From: Marinovum algicola
GTDB taxonomy: Bacteria; Pseudomonadota; Alphaproteobacteria; Rhodobacterales; Rhodobacteraceae
DNA length: 64,000 nucleotides
Direction: 5' to 3'
Assembly (NCBI RefSeq): GCF_900109145.1
Contig: NZ_FNYY01000010.1
Coordinates: forward strand, 62,001 to 126,000
The first letter of the stretch is position 1. Every line of letters begins with the position of its first letter. Below the pieces are notes generated by a model. The model made no database searches and was not told the DNA's origin. It worked only from the letters and a program-made list of their open reading frames with translations. Shown here piece by piece: positions 48,860-58,254 of the stretch. A program made the translations under genes and the position numbers.

Positions 48860-49092
48860 TTGGCCGCTCCAAGTGCATTGATCAGGTGTTCTACGGGCTG
48901 GGCTGCCATAAAGCGTGGCCATTGCCAGCGTCGCAGCGGCATCCCGCGGGTCGCCGCTGGCCCGGCTCCGATGCCGGGTCTCGACGCAGCAACAGCGGCC
49001 GGTGCGTGACACGCTCTGTGCTCGCATGACGAGTGCTTTACAGATCTTGTGGCCATAGCGGCCCACCGCCGCGAGCCGACCACAATCAGCCC

Positions 49093-49113
49093 GCCCCGGG
49101 CTTGACCCGGGGC
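49093..49113. repeat. CCCCGG-type spacer hairpin
   Basis: GCCCCGGG (49093-49100) with CCCGGGGC (49106-49113), loop CTTGA. It lies 28 bases after the nlpD stop on the minus strand; a member of the spacer hairpin family. Confidence 0.55.
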
Positions 49114-49140
49114 CTCCCGCCTCAAGAAGCGGACCTCGGA

Positions 49141-50316
49141 TCAGCGGACGTAGGGCAGGGGGTCGACGCTTTCGAAACCTTCGCGCACTTCGAAGTGCAG
49201 ATAGGCCGGATCGCCCGCCGCCACCTTGCCTAGGGTCTGGCCGCGGCTGACGCTGTCGCCCTTCTTGACGGTGATCCCATCGACATTGGCATAGACGGTC
49301 AGCACGTTGTCGGCATGTTTCACCACCACGATCGGCACCTGGTCGGCGCTGGCGGTGATTGCGGCCACGGTGCCGGCTTCGGCGGCCTTGACCGGGGTTC
49401 CGGCGCTGGCGGCGATGTCGATGCCGTCGTTGCGGCCCTTGGCGTATTCGCGGATCACCGAGCCGCTGACCGGCATCTGCATCCGTGTCGCCTTGGCCGG
49501 GGTCTTGGTCTGCTCCTTGCCGAGATCGGGCGAAGGCGGCGTCGGCACCGGCGTTGCGGCGGCGACCGGCGTCGCGGCGGGCAGCGGCTTGGCGGCGCTC
49601 GGCGGGGTCGGCGTGGGCGAGCCCTGGCCGGGTTCGGAGGTCTCCAGCGGTTCGGGCTCGGCGACGGCGGCCGTTTCGCGCACGGTGGGGATCAGCAGGA
49701 ATTGCCCCTCGCGCACGGTAAATTCCTGGTCGAGACCGTTCCACTCGGCCAGAGAGCGCACCGAGACATTGTAGAGCCGCGAAATGGTAAAGGCGGTCTC
49801 GCCGCGCGCGACCTGGTGGCGCACCGGCTCGGTGCCGGTCTGGACCGGCGGAAGTTCGCTTGTCTGCACCGGCGTGGCGGCGGCATTGTCGATGGCGGCA
49901 CCGGCAATCGCAGTGAGGTCGCGCGCCTCGGAGGCGGGGCGGATCGGGCCTGCGGCGGGTTCATCGACCTTGTAGGGCAGGGCGATGACCTCTCCGGCGC
50001 GCAGGCTGTCGTCGGGCCGCATGCCGTTGAACCGCGCCAGATCGGCCACGTTCATGCCGATGCGTCCGGCCAGTCCGCCCAGGGTATCGCCGCGCCGGGC
50101 CACCGCGACCTGATAATTGGGATAGGAAATAATCCCGCGATCGTCGGGACTTGGCCGGTTCGCTGTGGCATTGCGCGCCGCTTCGGACGTGTCATACCGG
50201 CTGTCGCCGATCTTGCCGCGCAGATCAAAATCGTTGGGCAGGCTCTCACAGCCCGCCAGAACGGCCAGCGCCGAGCCAGCCATGATCACCGGAAAGCGGG
50301 GCGGAAAACTCCACAT
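49141..50316 (-). CDS. nlpD: NlpD-type lipoprotein, LysM plus degenerate M23 peptidase
   Basis: 391 residues. Lipobox VLAGC near residue 23; two LysM repeats (VAVARRGDTLGGLAGRIGMNVADL; HQVARGETAFTISRLYNVSVRSLAEWNGL); a Pro/Thr/Ala linker; C-terminal LytM/M23 domain. The metal ligands are incomplete: the HxGxD site is NDGID and the HxH site is HFE, as in E. coli NlpD, so it should activate an amidase rather than cut peptidoglycan. Start 50316 has GAGGG 8 bases upstream. Last gene of the surE-pcm-nlpD group. Confidence 0.92.
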   Translation of the reverse strand: MWSFPPRFPVIMAGSALAVLAGCESLPNDFDLRGKIGDSRYDTSEAARNATANRPSPDDRGIISYPNYQVAVARRGDTLGGLAGRIGMNVADLARFNGMRPDDSLRAGEVIALPYKVDEPAAGPIRPASEARDLTAIAGAAIDNAAATPVQTSELPPVQTGTEPVRHQVARGETAFTISRLYNVSVRSLAEWNGLDQEFTVREGQFLLIPTVRETAAVAEPEPLETSEPGQGSPTPTPPSAAKPLPAATPVAAATPVPTPPSPDLGKEQTKTPAKATRMQMPVSGSVIREYAKGRNDGIDIAASAGTPVKAAEAGTVAAITASADQVPIVVVKHADNVLTVYANVDGITVKKGDSVSRGQTLGKVAAGDPAYLHFEVREGFESVDPLPYVR

Positions 50317-50379
50317 CTCGATATCCCTCAAACTTCGTCCGGTTGGCCCGGATTTGACGTTAACATTTCTATACACCGT

Positions 50380-51024
50380 TCACGTGTCACGCCCAAGCCC
50401 TTCGACCAGCGGCACAAAGCGCACGGCGCGCAATTCGTCGTATTCAAAGCCCTCCGGCCCGCGTTTTACGCGGATCAGGCGCTGTACGGCGTCCGATTGG
50501 CCCACCGGCAGCACCATGACACCACCCACCCGCAGCTGCGCCAGAAGCGGCCCGGGCGGGTCTTCGGCGGCGGCGGTGACGAGGATGCGGTCAAACGGGG
50601 CCTGATCGGGCAGGCCAAAGGAGCCGTCGGCGGTGAAGGCGGTGATATTGGCCAGGTCGAGCTTGTCGAACACCGCCCGCGCCCCCTGCACCAGCCGCTT
50701 GTGGCGGTCGACGGTGTAGATGCGTCGCGCCAGTTGGCTCAGGATCGCCGCCTGATAGCCGGAGCCGGTGCCGACCTCGAGCACGGTGTCGCGCGGCTGC
50801 ACGTCGAGCGCCTGGGTCATCAGCCCCACCACCGAGGGCTGGCTGATGGTCTGGCCGCAGGCGATCGGCAGGGGCATGTCCTCATAGGCGCGTTCGGAAA
50901 AGAAGCCCTGGATGAAATCGGCGCGGTCGATCTTTTCCATCGCCATCAGCACCCGCCGGTCGGTCACGCCCTTGGAACGGACGGCATAGAGGAACTGCAT
51001 CTTGCGTTCGGCTTCGGGGCTCAT
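50380..51024 (-). CDS. pcm: Protein-L-isoaspartate O-methyltransferase
   Basis: Repairs isoaspartyl damage using S-adenosylmethionine. 214 residues. [20 protein letters not shown] (active site region), [17 protein letters not shown] (SAM motif I), [14 protein letters not shown] and LPVGQ are intact. Overlaps the surE stop by ATGA, the classical surE-pcm arrangement. Confidence 0.95.
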   Translation of the reverse strand: MSPEAERKMQFLYAVRSKGVTDRRVLMAMEKIDRADFIQGFFSERAYEDMPLPIACGQTISQPSVVGLMTQALDVQPRDTVLEVGTGSGYQAAILSQLARRIYTVDRHKRLVQGARAVFDKLDLANITAFTADGSFGLPDQAPFDRILVTAAAEDPPGPLLAQLRVGGVMVLPVGQSDAVQRLIRVKRGPEGFEYDELRAVRFVPLVEGLGRDT

Positions 51025-51806
51025 TCCAGTACGCCCCGCAACGCCTCGAGCGCATCCGGCGCGGTCAGATCGGCGCGCATCGGGGTGACCGAGATATAGC
51101 CGTCGAGATTGACGCCGGCGTCGCTGTTGGCTGCCACCGGGGCGCGCTGGTCGCCGCCGCGGATCCAGAAGAACCGCCGGCCCGAGGGCGAGAGCTGCGG
51201 TTCGACGCTAAAGGCGGTGTTCTCGCGCAGGCCCTGCGGCGTGGCGCGGGTGCCCTTGACGCTCTTGGCCGAGACCGGCGGAAAGTTGATATTGTAGAAC
51301 AGCTGATAGGCCGAGGGATTGGCCAGGCGCGCCTTGAGCACCCGGCGGACGACATCGGCGCCATGCTGGCGCGCGGCTTCGAAAGGATCGTCGAGGTCTC
51401 GGTTCTCGGGGCCATAGTATTGCGACAGCGCCATCGCCGGAAGCCCCTGAAGCGCGGCCTCGAGCGCGCCGCCCAGAGTGCCGGAATAAAGCGCGTTCTC
51501 GGCCGAATTGTTGCCGCGGTTCACGCCCGAGAGCACAAGGTCGGGCCTGTTGTCCTTCATCACGTCGTGCAGGCCGACCATGACGCAATCTGCCGGGCTG
51601 CCCTCGGCGGCATAGCGGCGCCTGCCCATTTCCGAGACCATGAAGGGATGGGTGTAAGAGATGCAATGCGCCACACCCGATTGCTCGAAGGCCGGGGCCA
51701 CGGTCCAGACCTCGCCGTCGGGGCCTGCGATCTCGGTGGCGATCTGATGCAGAACCTTCAGGCCCGATGCGTTGATGCCGTCGTCATTGGTGATGAGAAT
51801 GCGCAT
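51021..51806 (-). CDS. surE: 5'/3'-nucleotidase SurE
   Basis: Metal-dependent nucleotidase. 261 residues. The N-terminal [15 protein letters not shown] holds the metal-binding DD pair; [25 protein letters not shown] is also conserved. ATG 51806 directly starts the conserved strand; a TTG 18 bases upstream is possible. First gene of surE-pcm-nlpD. Confidence 0.95.
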   Translation of the reverse strand: MRILITNDDGINASGLKVLHQIATEIAGPDGEVWTVAPAFEQSGVAHCISYTHPFMVSEMGRRRYAAEGSPADCVMVGLHDVMKDNRPDLVLSGVNRGNNSAENALYSGTLGGALEAALQGLPAMALSQYYGPENRDLDDPFEAARQHGADVVRRVLKARLANPSAYQLFYNINFPPVSAKSVKGTRATPQGLRENTAFSVEPQLSPSGRRFFWIRGGDQRAPVAANSDAGVNLDGYISVTPMRADLTAPDALEALRGVLE

Positions 51807-51849
51807 GAATACCCCAGGGAACAACTCGCTTCTGCTTAGTGGAGCAGGG

Positions 51850-51869
51850 GCCCCGGGGCAAGCCGGGGC
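51850..51869. repeat. CCCCGG-type spacer hairpin
   Basis: GCCCCGG (51850-51856) with CCGGGGC (51863-51869), loop of 6 bases; between the SDR gene and surE. Confidence 0.45.
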
Positions 51870-51923
51870 AGGGCCGATCCGTCCCCGGACCGGTGCCGAT
51901 TTACCATGCTGGCGGGGCTGGTC

Positions 51924-52571
51924 TCAGCCCAGCCCCAGCGTCGCCAGGACCCGGGCCGCCTCGTCCCGCGGGCGGGCCAGTTCGCCGGCATCCTGACCGG
52001 GAAAGAACCGTGCCCGGGTGCCGCTTGGCATCTGCGCCGGCTCCAGCACATGCACCTTGGGGCCCATGAGCTCGGTTTCTGACTGCCAGCTGCGCGCCAG
52101 TGCGATCTGCGCCGCCTTGGTGGCGCCGTAGGAGGCAAAGAATTTCTGCCCGGCGCGCGGATCGTCGAAGAACACGGCCTGCCCCTCGGTGCCCAGCAGG
52201 GGCGCGATAAAGGGGATCAACCGGCCCAGCGCGGTGACATTGACCTCTATGCTTTTCTGCCAGTCCTTCATGTCGAGGTGATCGGCCGGCGTCAGCGGCG
52301 CGGCATGCACCGCGGTGTGGCACCAGAGGTCGAGTTTGCCCCAGCGGTCATGGATGCCCCGACAGAGCTGCGCCATGGCGGCCTCGGTGGTGATGTCCAT
52401 CGGCGCCAGGGTGGCGCTATGGCCTCTGGCCTGGATCCGGTCGTCAAGCTCTTCGAGCGCGCCGGTGGTGCGGGCCACGGCGATGATGTGATGCGTCGGC
52501 GCCAGCGCTTCGGCCAGCGCGGCGCCAAGCCCGCGGGAGGCGCCGGTGATCAGGGCGGTTTTCTCGGTCAT
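51924..52571 (-). CDS. Short-chain dehydrogenase/reductase
   Basis: 215 residues. TGASRGLGAALAEAL is a normal NAD(P)-binding motif, and YGATK gives the catalytic Tyr and Lys. The NNAG motif is replaced by CHTAVHA, and the catalytic Ser block reads FFDDPRAG, so it is a divergent SDR. ATG 52571 begins MTEKTALITG. Substrate unknown; no pathway partners nearby. Confidence 0.82.
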   Translation of the reverse strand: MTEKTALITGASRGLGAALAEALAPTHHIIAVARTTGALEELDDRIQARGHSATLAPMDITTEAAMAQLCRGIHDRWGKLDLWCHTAVHAAPLTPADHLDMKDWQKSIEVNVTALGRLIPFIAPLLGTEGQAVFFDDPRAGQKFFASYGATKAAQIALARSWQSETELMGPKVHVLEPAQMPSGTRARFFPGQDAGELARPRDEAARVLATLGLG

Positions 52572-52674
52572 GCGCCCGGGTTTGGTGCGGTTCGGCGCGA
52601 AGGTCAAGCGGGCGTCGCCGGAAAATGGCGGCCCCGCTCGGGGCGCCGCCATGTCCCGGACGGATCGCGGCCGG

Positions 52675-52938
52675 TCAGGAGCCGGGAATGGTCAGCTTGA
52701 TGCCACGCCCGTCTTGCGAGATGTAGACCTCGCCATCGCGGATCGCGGTGACTTCGCCGCCATTGATATGTTCTCCGACGCTGACCGTGGAGACGCCGCC
52801 AAAGCCGTTGCGCAGGATGGCCTTGGTGCCGGATTGCGATGTCAGCGTGCCGAGCAGAACGGTTTCGGTCATCGGCAGTTCGGCTTTCTGCGTCGCCGCT
52901 GCCCGGGTTTCTGGTGTGATTTTGACAGTCTGTGCCAT
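52675..52938 (-). CDS. Small PilP/GspC-like domain protein
   Basis: 87 residues, soluble, no signal peptide. The pattern LLGTLTSQSGTKAILRNGFGGVSTVSVGEHINGGEVTAIRDGEVYISQDGRGIKLTIPG resembles the beta-domain of PilP/GspC proteins of pilus and type II secretion systems. Here it stands alone, with no pilus or secretion genes nearby. It is similar in fold at best; a different role is likely. Ribosome-binding sequence GGAAAGCCAC lies upstream. Confidence 0.65.
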   Translation of the reverse strand: MAQTVKITPETRAAATQKAELPMTETVLLGTLTSQSGTKAILRNGFGGVSTVSVGEHINGGEVTAIRDGEVYISQDGRGIKLTIPGS

Positions 52939-53065
52939 GTGGCTTTCCCCATACGTAAAAGCACCGCAAACCTATCGAGCAGGTGGTCGCACTGCGATGC
53001 TGCGAAAGGCATCTATGCAGTTCGGTGGGATAGGGAAAGTGACCGAAAGATCATCGGCAGAATGA

Positions 53066-53088
53066 CGCCCCGATGCGCGACCGGGGCG
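53066..53088. repeat. CCCCGG-type spacer hairpin
   Basis: CGCCCCG (53066-53072) with CGGGGCG (53082-53088) over a 9-base loop, 60 bases downstream of purF on the minus strand. It may also help end purF transcription; there is no T-run. Confidence 0.45.
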
Positions 53089-53149
53089 GCAGATTACGGC
53101 TTGTTGCGGCACTCGGTCGCGTTTCGCGTCCGGCGGGATTGCCCCGAAG

Positions 53150-54622
53150 TTATTCCGCCGCCTTCATTTCAAAGCCTTTTTCGATCATATCCGCCGGCGT
53201 GACCGGATATTCGCCCGAGAAACAGGCGTCGCAATACTGCGGACAGGCCTTGTTGCGGCCCTCGGCCTCACCCACCGCGCGGTAAAGGCCGTCGAGCGAG
53301 ATGAACTTCAGCGAATCGACCGCCAGGTGATCGCGCATCTCGTCTTCGCTCATGGTCGCGGCCAGCAGTTTTTCGCGCTGCGGGGTATCGACCCCGTAGA
53401 AGCACGGCCAGGCGGTAGGCGGCGAGGCGATGCGGAAATGCACCTCCTTGGCGCCGGCATCGAGGATCATTTCCTTGATCTTGCGGCTGGTCGTGCCGCG
53501 CACGACCGAGTCGTCGACCAGGATCACCCGCTTGCCTTCGATCAGCGCGCGGTTGACGTTGAGCTTGAGCCGCACGCCCATGTTGCGGATCTGCTCGGTC
53601 GGCTCGATGAAGGTGCGGCCCATGTACTGGTTGCGGATGATGCCCATGCCGTAGGGAATGCCGCTCTCATGCGCGAAACCGATCGCCGCCGGAGTGCCGC
53701 TGTCGGGCACCGGGCAGACGAGATCGGCCTCGACCGGGGCTTCGCGGGCCAGTTCGACGCCGATCTGGCGACGGGTCTCATAGACCGAGCGGCCGCCGAG
53801 GATGGAATCGGGACGCGAGAAATAGACATGTTCGAAGATGCAGAAGCGCGAACCTGCGGGGGCGAAAGGCCGGTGTGAGTGCACCTTGCCACCCTCGATC
53901 ACCACCATTTCGCCGGGTTCGACCTCGCGCACCAGTTCGGCGCCGATGATGTCGAGCGCGCAGGTCTCGGAGCTGAGCGCATAGCCCTCGTCGCCGATCT
54001 TGCCCAGCACCAGCGGGCGCACGCCCAGCGGATCACGCACGCCGATCAGCTTGGTGCGGGTCATCGCCACGACGGAAAAGGCGCCTTCGACCCGGCGCAG
54101 CGCGTCCTGCATCCGTTCCGGCACCCGGCGTTGCAGCGAGCGGGCCATCAGATGGATGATGCATTCGCTGTCCGACGAAGACTGAAAGATCGAGCCGCGC
54201 TCGATCAGCTCGCGCCGCAGCGCATCGGCATTGGTGATATTGCCGTTGTGGGCGATCGCGGCGCCGCCCATCGAGAACTCGCCAAAGAACGGCTGCACAT
54301 CGCGGATCGCGGTCTGGCCTTTCGATCCGGCGGTGGAATAGCGCACATGACCGATGGCGAGATCGCCGGGCAGCGTTTCCATCAGCGATTGCTTGGTGAA
54401 GTTGTCGCGCACATAGCCGAAGCGACGGGCCGAGTTGAAGCCGTGATCGGGGTGATACGAGACGATCCCCCCGGCTTCCTGGCCACGATGCTGAAGCGCG
54501 TGCAGGCCGAGCGCCACGAAATTGGCGGCGTCGGTTACTCCGACAACGCCGAAAACGCCGCATTCTTCTTTGAGTTTGTCGTCATCGAAAGGGTGGGCGG
54601 GGGGCATCTGGGCGTCGGCCAA
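53150..54622 (-). CDS. purF: Amidophosphoribosyltransferase
   Basis: First committed step of purine synthesis: PRPP plus glutamine to phosphoribosylamine. 490 residues. The glutaminase nucleophile is the Cys of KEECGVFGVVG, exposed after propeptide removal; the phosphoribosyltransferase part has VILVDDSVVRGTTSRKI (PRPP loop). The start is unclear: TTG 54622 has GGAG 7 bases upstream, while ATG 54607 (MPPAHPFDDDK) lacks a ribosome-binding site. cvpA lies upstream on the same strand, as in E. coli. Confidence 0.94.
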   Translation of the reverse strand: MADAQMPPAHPFDDDKLKEECGVFGVVGVTDAANFVALGLHALQHRGQEAGGIVSYHPDHGFNSARRFGYVRDNFTKQSLMETLPGDLAIGHVRYSTAGSKGQTAIRDVQPFFGEFSMGGAAIAHNGNITNADALRRELIERGSIFQSSSDSECIIHLMARSLQRRVPERMQDALRRVEGAFSVVAMTRTKLIGVRDPLGVRPLVLGKIGDEGYALSSETCALDIIGAELVREVEPGEMVVIEGGKVHSHRPFAPAGSRFCIFEHVYFSRPDSILGGRSVYETRRQIGVELAREAPVEADLVCPVPDSGTPAAIGFAHESGIPYGMGIIRNQYMGRTFIEPTEQIRNMGVRLKLNVNRALIEGKRVILVDDSVVRGTTSRKIKEMILDAGAKEVHFRIASPPTAWPCFYGVDTPQREKLLAATMSEDEMRDHLAVDSLKFISLDGLYRAVGEAEGRNKACPQYCDACFSGEYPVTPADMIEKGFEMKAAE

Positions 54623-54845
54623 GGGGTGGCTCCGAATCCGTTGTGGCTTACGGGGGTTACTTAAGCCCTCATGGCGCACATGTCACGGAACTATGACGGA
54701 CTTGTGCAAAACTGGCGTGCGAGCACCTTACGTTGCGGCACCCAGCACCGTCCTTAGCGCCCAAGAGAGAGCCACAGGCCGCCCGATCAGGACCAGCTGC
54801 GGGAACAGCCGCTGTCCCGGATCGTGCGGGCGAGGATGGGCGGGC

Positions 54846-55409
54846 TTACTCGGCCGGGGCGTCGCAGACGCCGACAAGCTCTTCGTATTGCGTGGTGACC
54901 CAGCCCAGCGCCTGCTCGGGATTGCGCTCTTCGATGGCGTCGGTCATCCGGCCGAAGACCTGCGCCGAGCGCGAATCGTCGATCATCGCGATGTCCTGGC
55001 TGGTGATCACCGTCTCGTAGACAAAAAAGGCGATCGCTACCAACAGAATGCCGCGTGCCACGCCAAAGAGAAAACCGAGCCCCTGATCCAGTCCGCCAAG
55101 CGCCGAGCGCTGGACGATCGAGGAAAACAGCGGCGTAAAGAGCGAGACAACCACCAGCGCTCCGGCAAAGACCACGGCAAAGGCGGTGATGATGCTCAGT
55201 TCGCAGCTGTCGCGGATGAAATCGCCGAGCACGGGAATTTCCTTGACCAGCGGATCGACCTGCGGGGCAAAGATGAAGGCGAGGATCGCGGCGGCGACCC
55301 AGCCGGCAATCGCCATGGTTTCGCGCACAAGGCCGCGCGAATAGGCCAGCAGCGCGGATAGCACGATGACAACGGCCACAATGCCGTCAACCAGTGTAAA
55401 ACCTTCCAT
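54846..55409 (-). CDS. cvpA: CvpA family membrane protein
   Basis: 187 residues, four transmembrane helices (VDGIVAVVIVLSALLAYSRG; ETMAIAGWVAAAILAFIFAP; third and fourth further on), with the GLVRE and LGGLDQGLGFLFGVARG segments typical of the colicin V production family. Required for some purine-linked envelope phenotype in E. coli; exact role unknown. It precedes purF on the same strand with 223 bases between. Confidence 0.88.
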   Translation of the reverse strand: MEGFTLVDGIVAVVIVLSALLAYSRGLVRETMAIAGWVAAAILAFIFAPQVDPLVKEIPVLGDFIRDSCELSIITAFAVVFAGALVVVSLFTPLFSSIVQRSALGGLDQGLGFLFGVARGILLVAIAFFVYETVITSQDIAMIDDSRSAQVFGRMTDAIEERNPEQALGWVTTQYEELVGVCDAPAE

Positions 55410-55441
55410 GTCCTGCCCTTCACTGCCCTTGGCGGTGCCGC

Positions 55442-56809
55442 TTACCCGGCACCAAACGTTTCGCCCACGAATGCGGTCAGATCGGCCATGCGGTTGAGCG
55501 AGAGGCCGCCGTTGCCCGACATCTTGCCGCCCTCGGGCACGATCGCGGATGTAAAACCAAGTTTGGCCGCTTCTTTCAACCTGTTTTCGCTCTGACCCAC
55601 CGGGCGCAGGGCACCAGATAGGCTGATTTCGCCGAAAACCACCGTTTCCGGCGGCAATGCCGCATCTTCGCGCGCGGAAAGCAATGCCGCCGCGACGGCC
55701 AGATCCGCCGCCGGTTCGCTGACCTTCATGCCGCCGGCGACATTGAGGTAGACGTCGAGCCCGGCAAAGGGGATGCCGCAACGCGCCTCGAGCACCGCGA
55801 GAATCATCGCCAGCCGCGAGCCGTCCCACCCGACGACCGAGCGCCGCGCCTGGGCATGCGGCGTCGGCGCGACCAGCGCCTGCATCTCGACCAGTACCGG
55901 CCGCGTGCCTTCGATGCCGGAGAACACCACCGAGCCGGGGGCCGGGGTGCCGCGTTCGCTGAGAAACAGCGCCGAGGGGTTGAGTACCTCCTGCAAGCCG
56001 CTGCCGGTCATCTCGAAGACGCCGATCTCATCCGCCGGGCCGAACCGGTTCTTGACCGCGCGCAGGATGCGGAACTGATGCCCGCGCTCGCCTTCGAAAT
56101 AGAGCACGGTGTCGACCATGTGCTCGACCACCCGGGGGCCGGCGATCTGGCCGTCCTTGGTCACATGGCCGACCAGGATCACCGACATGCCCTTGCGCTT
56201 GGCGAAGGAGGTCAGCTCATGCGCCGCCGCCCGCACCTGAGACACCGAGCCCGGGGCAGAGCCCACGTTGTCGGCCCACATGGTCTGGATCGAATCGATG
56301 ATCGCGAGTTGCGGCCGCTCCTGATCGAGCGTGGTCAGGATATCGCGCAGGTTGGTCTCGGCGCCGAGCCGCACCTCGGCCTGGGTCAGCCCCAGCCGCT
56401 GCGCCCGCATCCGCACCTGTGCGCTGGCCTCTTCGCCCGAGATGTAGACGGTTTTCAGCCCGGCGCCCGCAAAGCGCGCGGCGGCCTGCAACAGCAGGGT
56501 CGATTTGCCGATGCCGGGATCGCCGCCGACGAGGATGGCGCTGGCCGGAACCAGCCCGCCGCCCAGCACCCGGTCCAGCTCGTCCATGCCGGAATGGGTG
56601 CGGGGCGGGGGTGTCTCTTCGGTCGAGAGGTCCGACAGCGCCACGGCGCGGCCACGGGCGTCGCCCAGGGATTTTCCCGCCGGGCCGGCGGATATGCCGC
56701 TGTCCTCGGAAATCGAGTTCCATTCGCCGCAGGCTTCGCAGCGCCCCGACCATTTGGTGGTGACATTGCCGCAGGCGGTGCAGGAAAAGGTTGCTTTCGT
56801 CTTGGCCAT
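55442..56809 (-). CDS. radA: DNA repair protein RadA
   Basis: DnaB-like branch-migration helicase in recombination. 455 residues. N-terminal C4 zinc finger (CTACG and CEACG), Walker A GGDPGIGKSTLLLQ, the KNRFG motif (AVKNRFGPADEIG), and a C-terminal Lon-like domain (RCGIPFAGLDVYLNVAGGMKVSEPAADLAVAAAL). It ends 32 bases before cvpA. Confidence 0.95.
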   Translation of the reverse strand: MAKTKATFSCTACGNVTTKWSGRCEACGEWNSISEDSGISAGPAGKSLGDARGRAVALSDLSTEETPPPRTHSGMDELDRVLGGGLVPASAILVGGDPGIGKSTLLLQAAARFAGAGLKTVYISGEEASAQVRMRAQRLGLTQAEVRLGAETNLRDILTTLDQERPQLAIIDSIQTMWADNVGSAPGSVSQVRAAAHELTSFAKRKGMSVILVGHVTKDGQIAGPRVVEHMVDTVLYFEGERGHQFRILRAVKNRFGPADEIGVFEMTGSGLQEVLNPSALFLSERGTPAPGSVVFSGIEGTRPVLVEMQALVAPTPHAQARRSVVGWDGSRLAMILAVLEARCGIPFAGLDVYLNVAGGMKVSEPAADLAVAAALLSAREDAALPPETVVFGEISLSGALRPVGQSENRLKEAAKLGFTSAIVPEGGKMSGNGGLSLNRMADLTAFVGETFGAG

Positions 56810-56855
56810 AAGGCGTCATGCCCGAGGACAGACGCCTTGCCAAGTCGATCCTGAG

Positions 56856-57641
56856 CTATTCGGCGGCCTGGCGCCCGGCGAGTTCGATCATCCGGCCATT
56901 CGCCATCCGGCTGGCCTGCCGCAGGTCGGCGCCTTCGGGCAGGTCGAGTTCCGGCATCACGTCGGACAGAAGCTCCGACAGCCGCTGGATCTCGGAGCGG
57001 GCGATATCTTCCTCGATCTCGACCCGCATCGCCCAGTTGTGGATGTCGTTGGCGATCACCTTGGCCTCGTCGAGCCGCTCTTCGATCATCTTCACCTCTT
57101 GCTGGCGCTGCGCGAGGAAGGCGCGGGCCCGATCGACCTTTTCGTCGGAATAGACCTCGGCCAATTCGTGGCTGATCGCGCCCATCTGGGCCGCCACCTC
57201 GAGAAGATCGGTCTCGAGCACGTTCAGATCGGGGTGGTTGCGAAGAAAGATCATGCGTTCGCGAACCGCGTCGAATTCCGACTTGAGCTCGAAGACGCCG
57301 GCGCGGTCGGCCTTGTGGACGGCGTCATAGGCGCGGGCGACATCCTGCATGTTGATAGAAAAACGACGATGGCTGTTCTCCAGGCGCAAGATGCGCTGAT
57401 TGGATGGCAGATAGACGACCAGGCCAAGCACCATGGCTGTCAAGGCAATCTGGACAATCCAGCCTAGATCGACCGGCGGATTGCTGCCGAACTGGATGGG
57501 CAGGGTCAGCCAGGAGGCTTGTCCCATGGCACTCGCGATTGTAAACCCGAGCAGGCCGATGCCGGCCACGGCATAAAAGGCCATGAAAATCATTTGGAAA
57601 ACTACGGCGGCCAGCCGCAGGGCAGTGTGAAAATTGCGCAT
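56856..57641 (-). CDS. Membrane-anchored coiled-coil protein of unknown function
   Basis: 261 residues. Two N-terminal transmembrane helices (near 10-38 and 60-80) are followed by a long charged helical region (ENSHRRFSINMQDVARAYDAV... to RLSELLSDVMPEL) likely to be a coiled coil in the cytoplasm. Homologues in Rhodobacterales are sometimes labelled DNA repair protein only because of the radA neighbour; nothing in the sequence shows that. Function unknown. Confidence 0.65.
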   Translation of the reverse strand: MRNFHTALRLAAVVFQMIFMAFYAVAGIGLLGFTIASAMGQASWLTLPIQFGSNPPVDLGWIVQIALTAMVLGLVVYLPSNQRILRLENSHRRFSINMQDVARAYDAVHKADRAGVFELKSEFDAVRERMIFLRNHPDLNVLETDLLEVAAQMGAISHELAEVYSDEKVDRARAFLAQRQQEVKMIEERLDEAKVIANDIHNWAMRVEIEEDIARSEIQRLSELLSDVMPELDLPEGADLRQASRMANGRMIELAGRQAAE

Positions 57642-57750
57642 ATGATCCCCCTAGGATCTGAAAATGGGCGGCCCAGAGGAGTATGCAGGCCTGCGACTTT
57701 TCGACCTAGAAGTATTTGATTGTCGGTCAACCTTTGCCGATCTGCTGTGA

Positions 57751-58185
57751 TCAATATTTCGATTCGTTACGCTTTGTGAGAATTGAGCAGCCAATCGACG
57801 TCAGAATGCACAGGGTAAAGAGATACAGTCCCCAGAGCGTCTCGATTCGCCCGACGCCGATTCCCTTGATCACCGTGATGTAGAGCGCGATCAGAAAGAC
57901 ATCCGCCATCGCCAGCTTGCCCAGCAGGGTCAGCGCCGGCAAGAGCCGCGGGTCGGCCAGCCCGAAATGCACCAGCGCCAGGCCAATGGTCTTGAGGTAG
58001 GGGGCGAAAAGCGCAAAGAGCGTAACCACCAGCGCCAGCACCACGTCGCTCGACCACAGCGCCTGAAGCCCGGTGATGACGCTGATCCGTTCCAGCCCGA
58101 AAAGCGGCAGCAGCCCGGCCTGCATCAGAGGCGCGAACCAGGCCACCGGAAAGAGCACCAGCAAGGACAGGTTGATCCAGCGCAT
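57751..58185 (-). CDS. PqiA-like (paraquat-inducible protein A family) membrane protein
   Basis: 144 residues, four transmembrane helices, corresponding to one half of PqiA: RWINLSLLVLFPVAWFAPLM, LERISVITGLQALWSSDVVLALVVTLFALFAPYLK, and GKLAMADVFLIALYITVIKG, which matches the PqiA W/LxMxDVF signature. The cysteine motifs of longer PqiA proteins are absent. PqiA works with MCE-protein lipid transport; an MlaFE-type pair is encoded upstream. Confidence 0.78.
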   Translation of the reverse strand: MRWINLSLLVLFPVAWFAPLMQAGLLPLFGLERISVITGLQALWSSDVVLALVVTLFALFAPYLKTIGLALVHFGLADPRLLPALTLLGKLAMADVFLIALYITVIKGIGVGRIETLWGLYLFTLCILTSIGCSILTKRNESKY

Positions 58186-58254
58186 CTTGTCATGTCTCCG
58201 CACGGCCGCGCACCTGCGCCGCAGGCCGGATTTCATTCTCCGCAGGCGCCGCAT

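Larger units (their letters stand above)
48716..49140. other. 425-base spacer between DUF815 and nlpD
   Basis: No convincing gene. It contains a 12-bp hairpin with one G-T pair (AGCGGCGGCCCG at 48830-48841, CGGGCTGCCGCT at 48848-48859), further GC-rich short inverted repeats, and a CCCCGG-type hairpin (49093-49113). Open frames on both strands have no homologue I recognise. The two flanking genes are convergent, so it could hold overlapping 3' ends or an unrecognised structured RNA. Confidence 0.4.

Noticed and set aside
49036-49075. A stretch faintly like the beginning of 5S rRNA
   Set aside because: Only about ten bases match, the conserved 5S loops do not follow, and no other rRNA sequence is nearby.
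48577-49125. A 182-codon open frame on the minus strand in the DUF815-nlpD spacer
   Set aside because: It overlaps the 3' end of DUF815, has no ribosome-binding site, no domain and a composition typical of non-coding GC-rich DNA.
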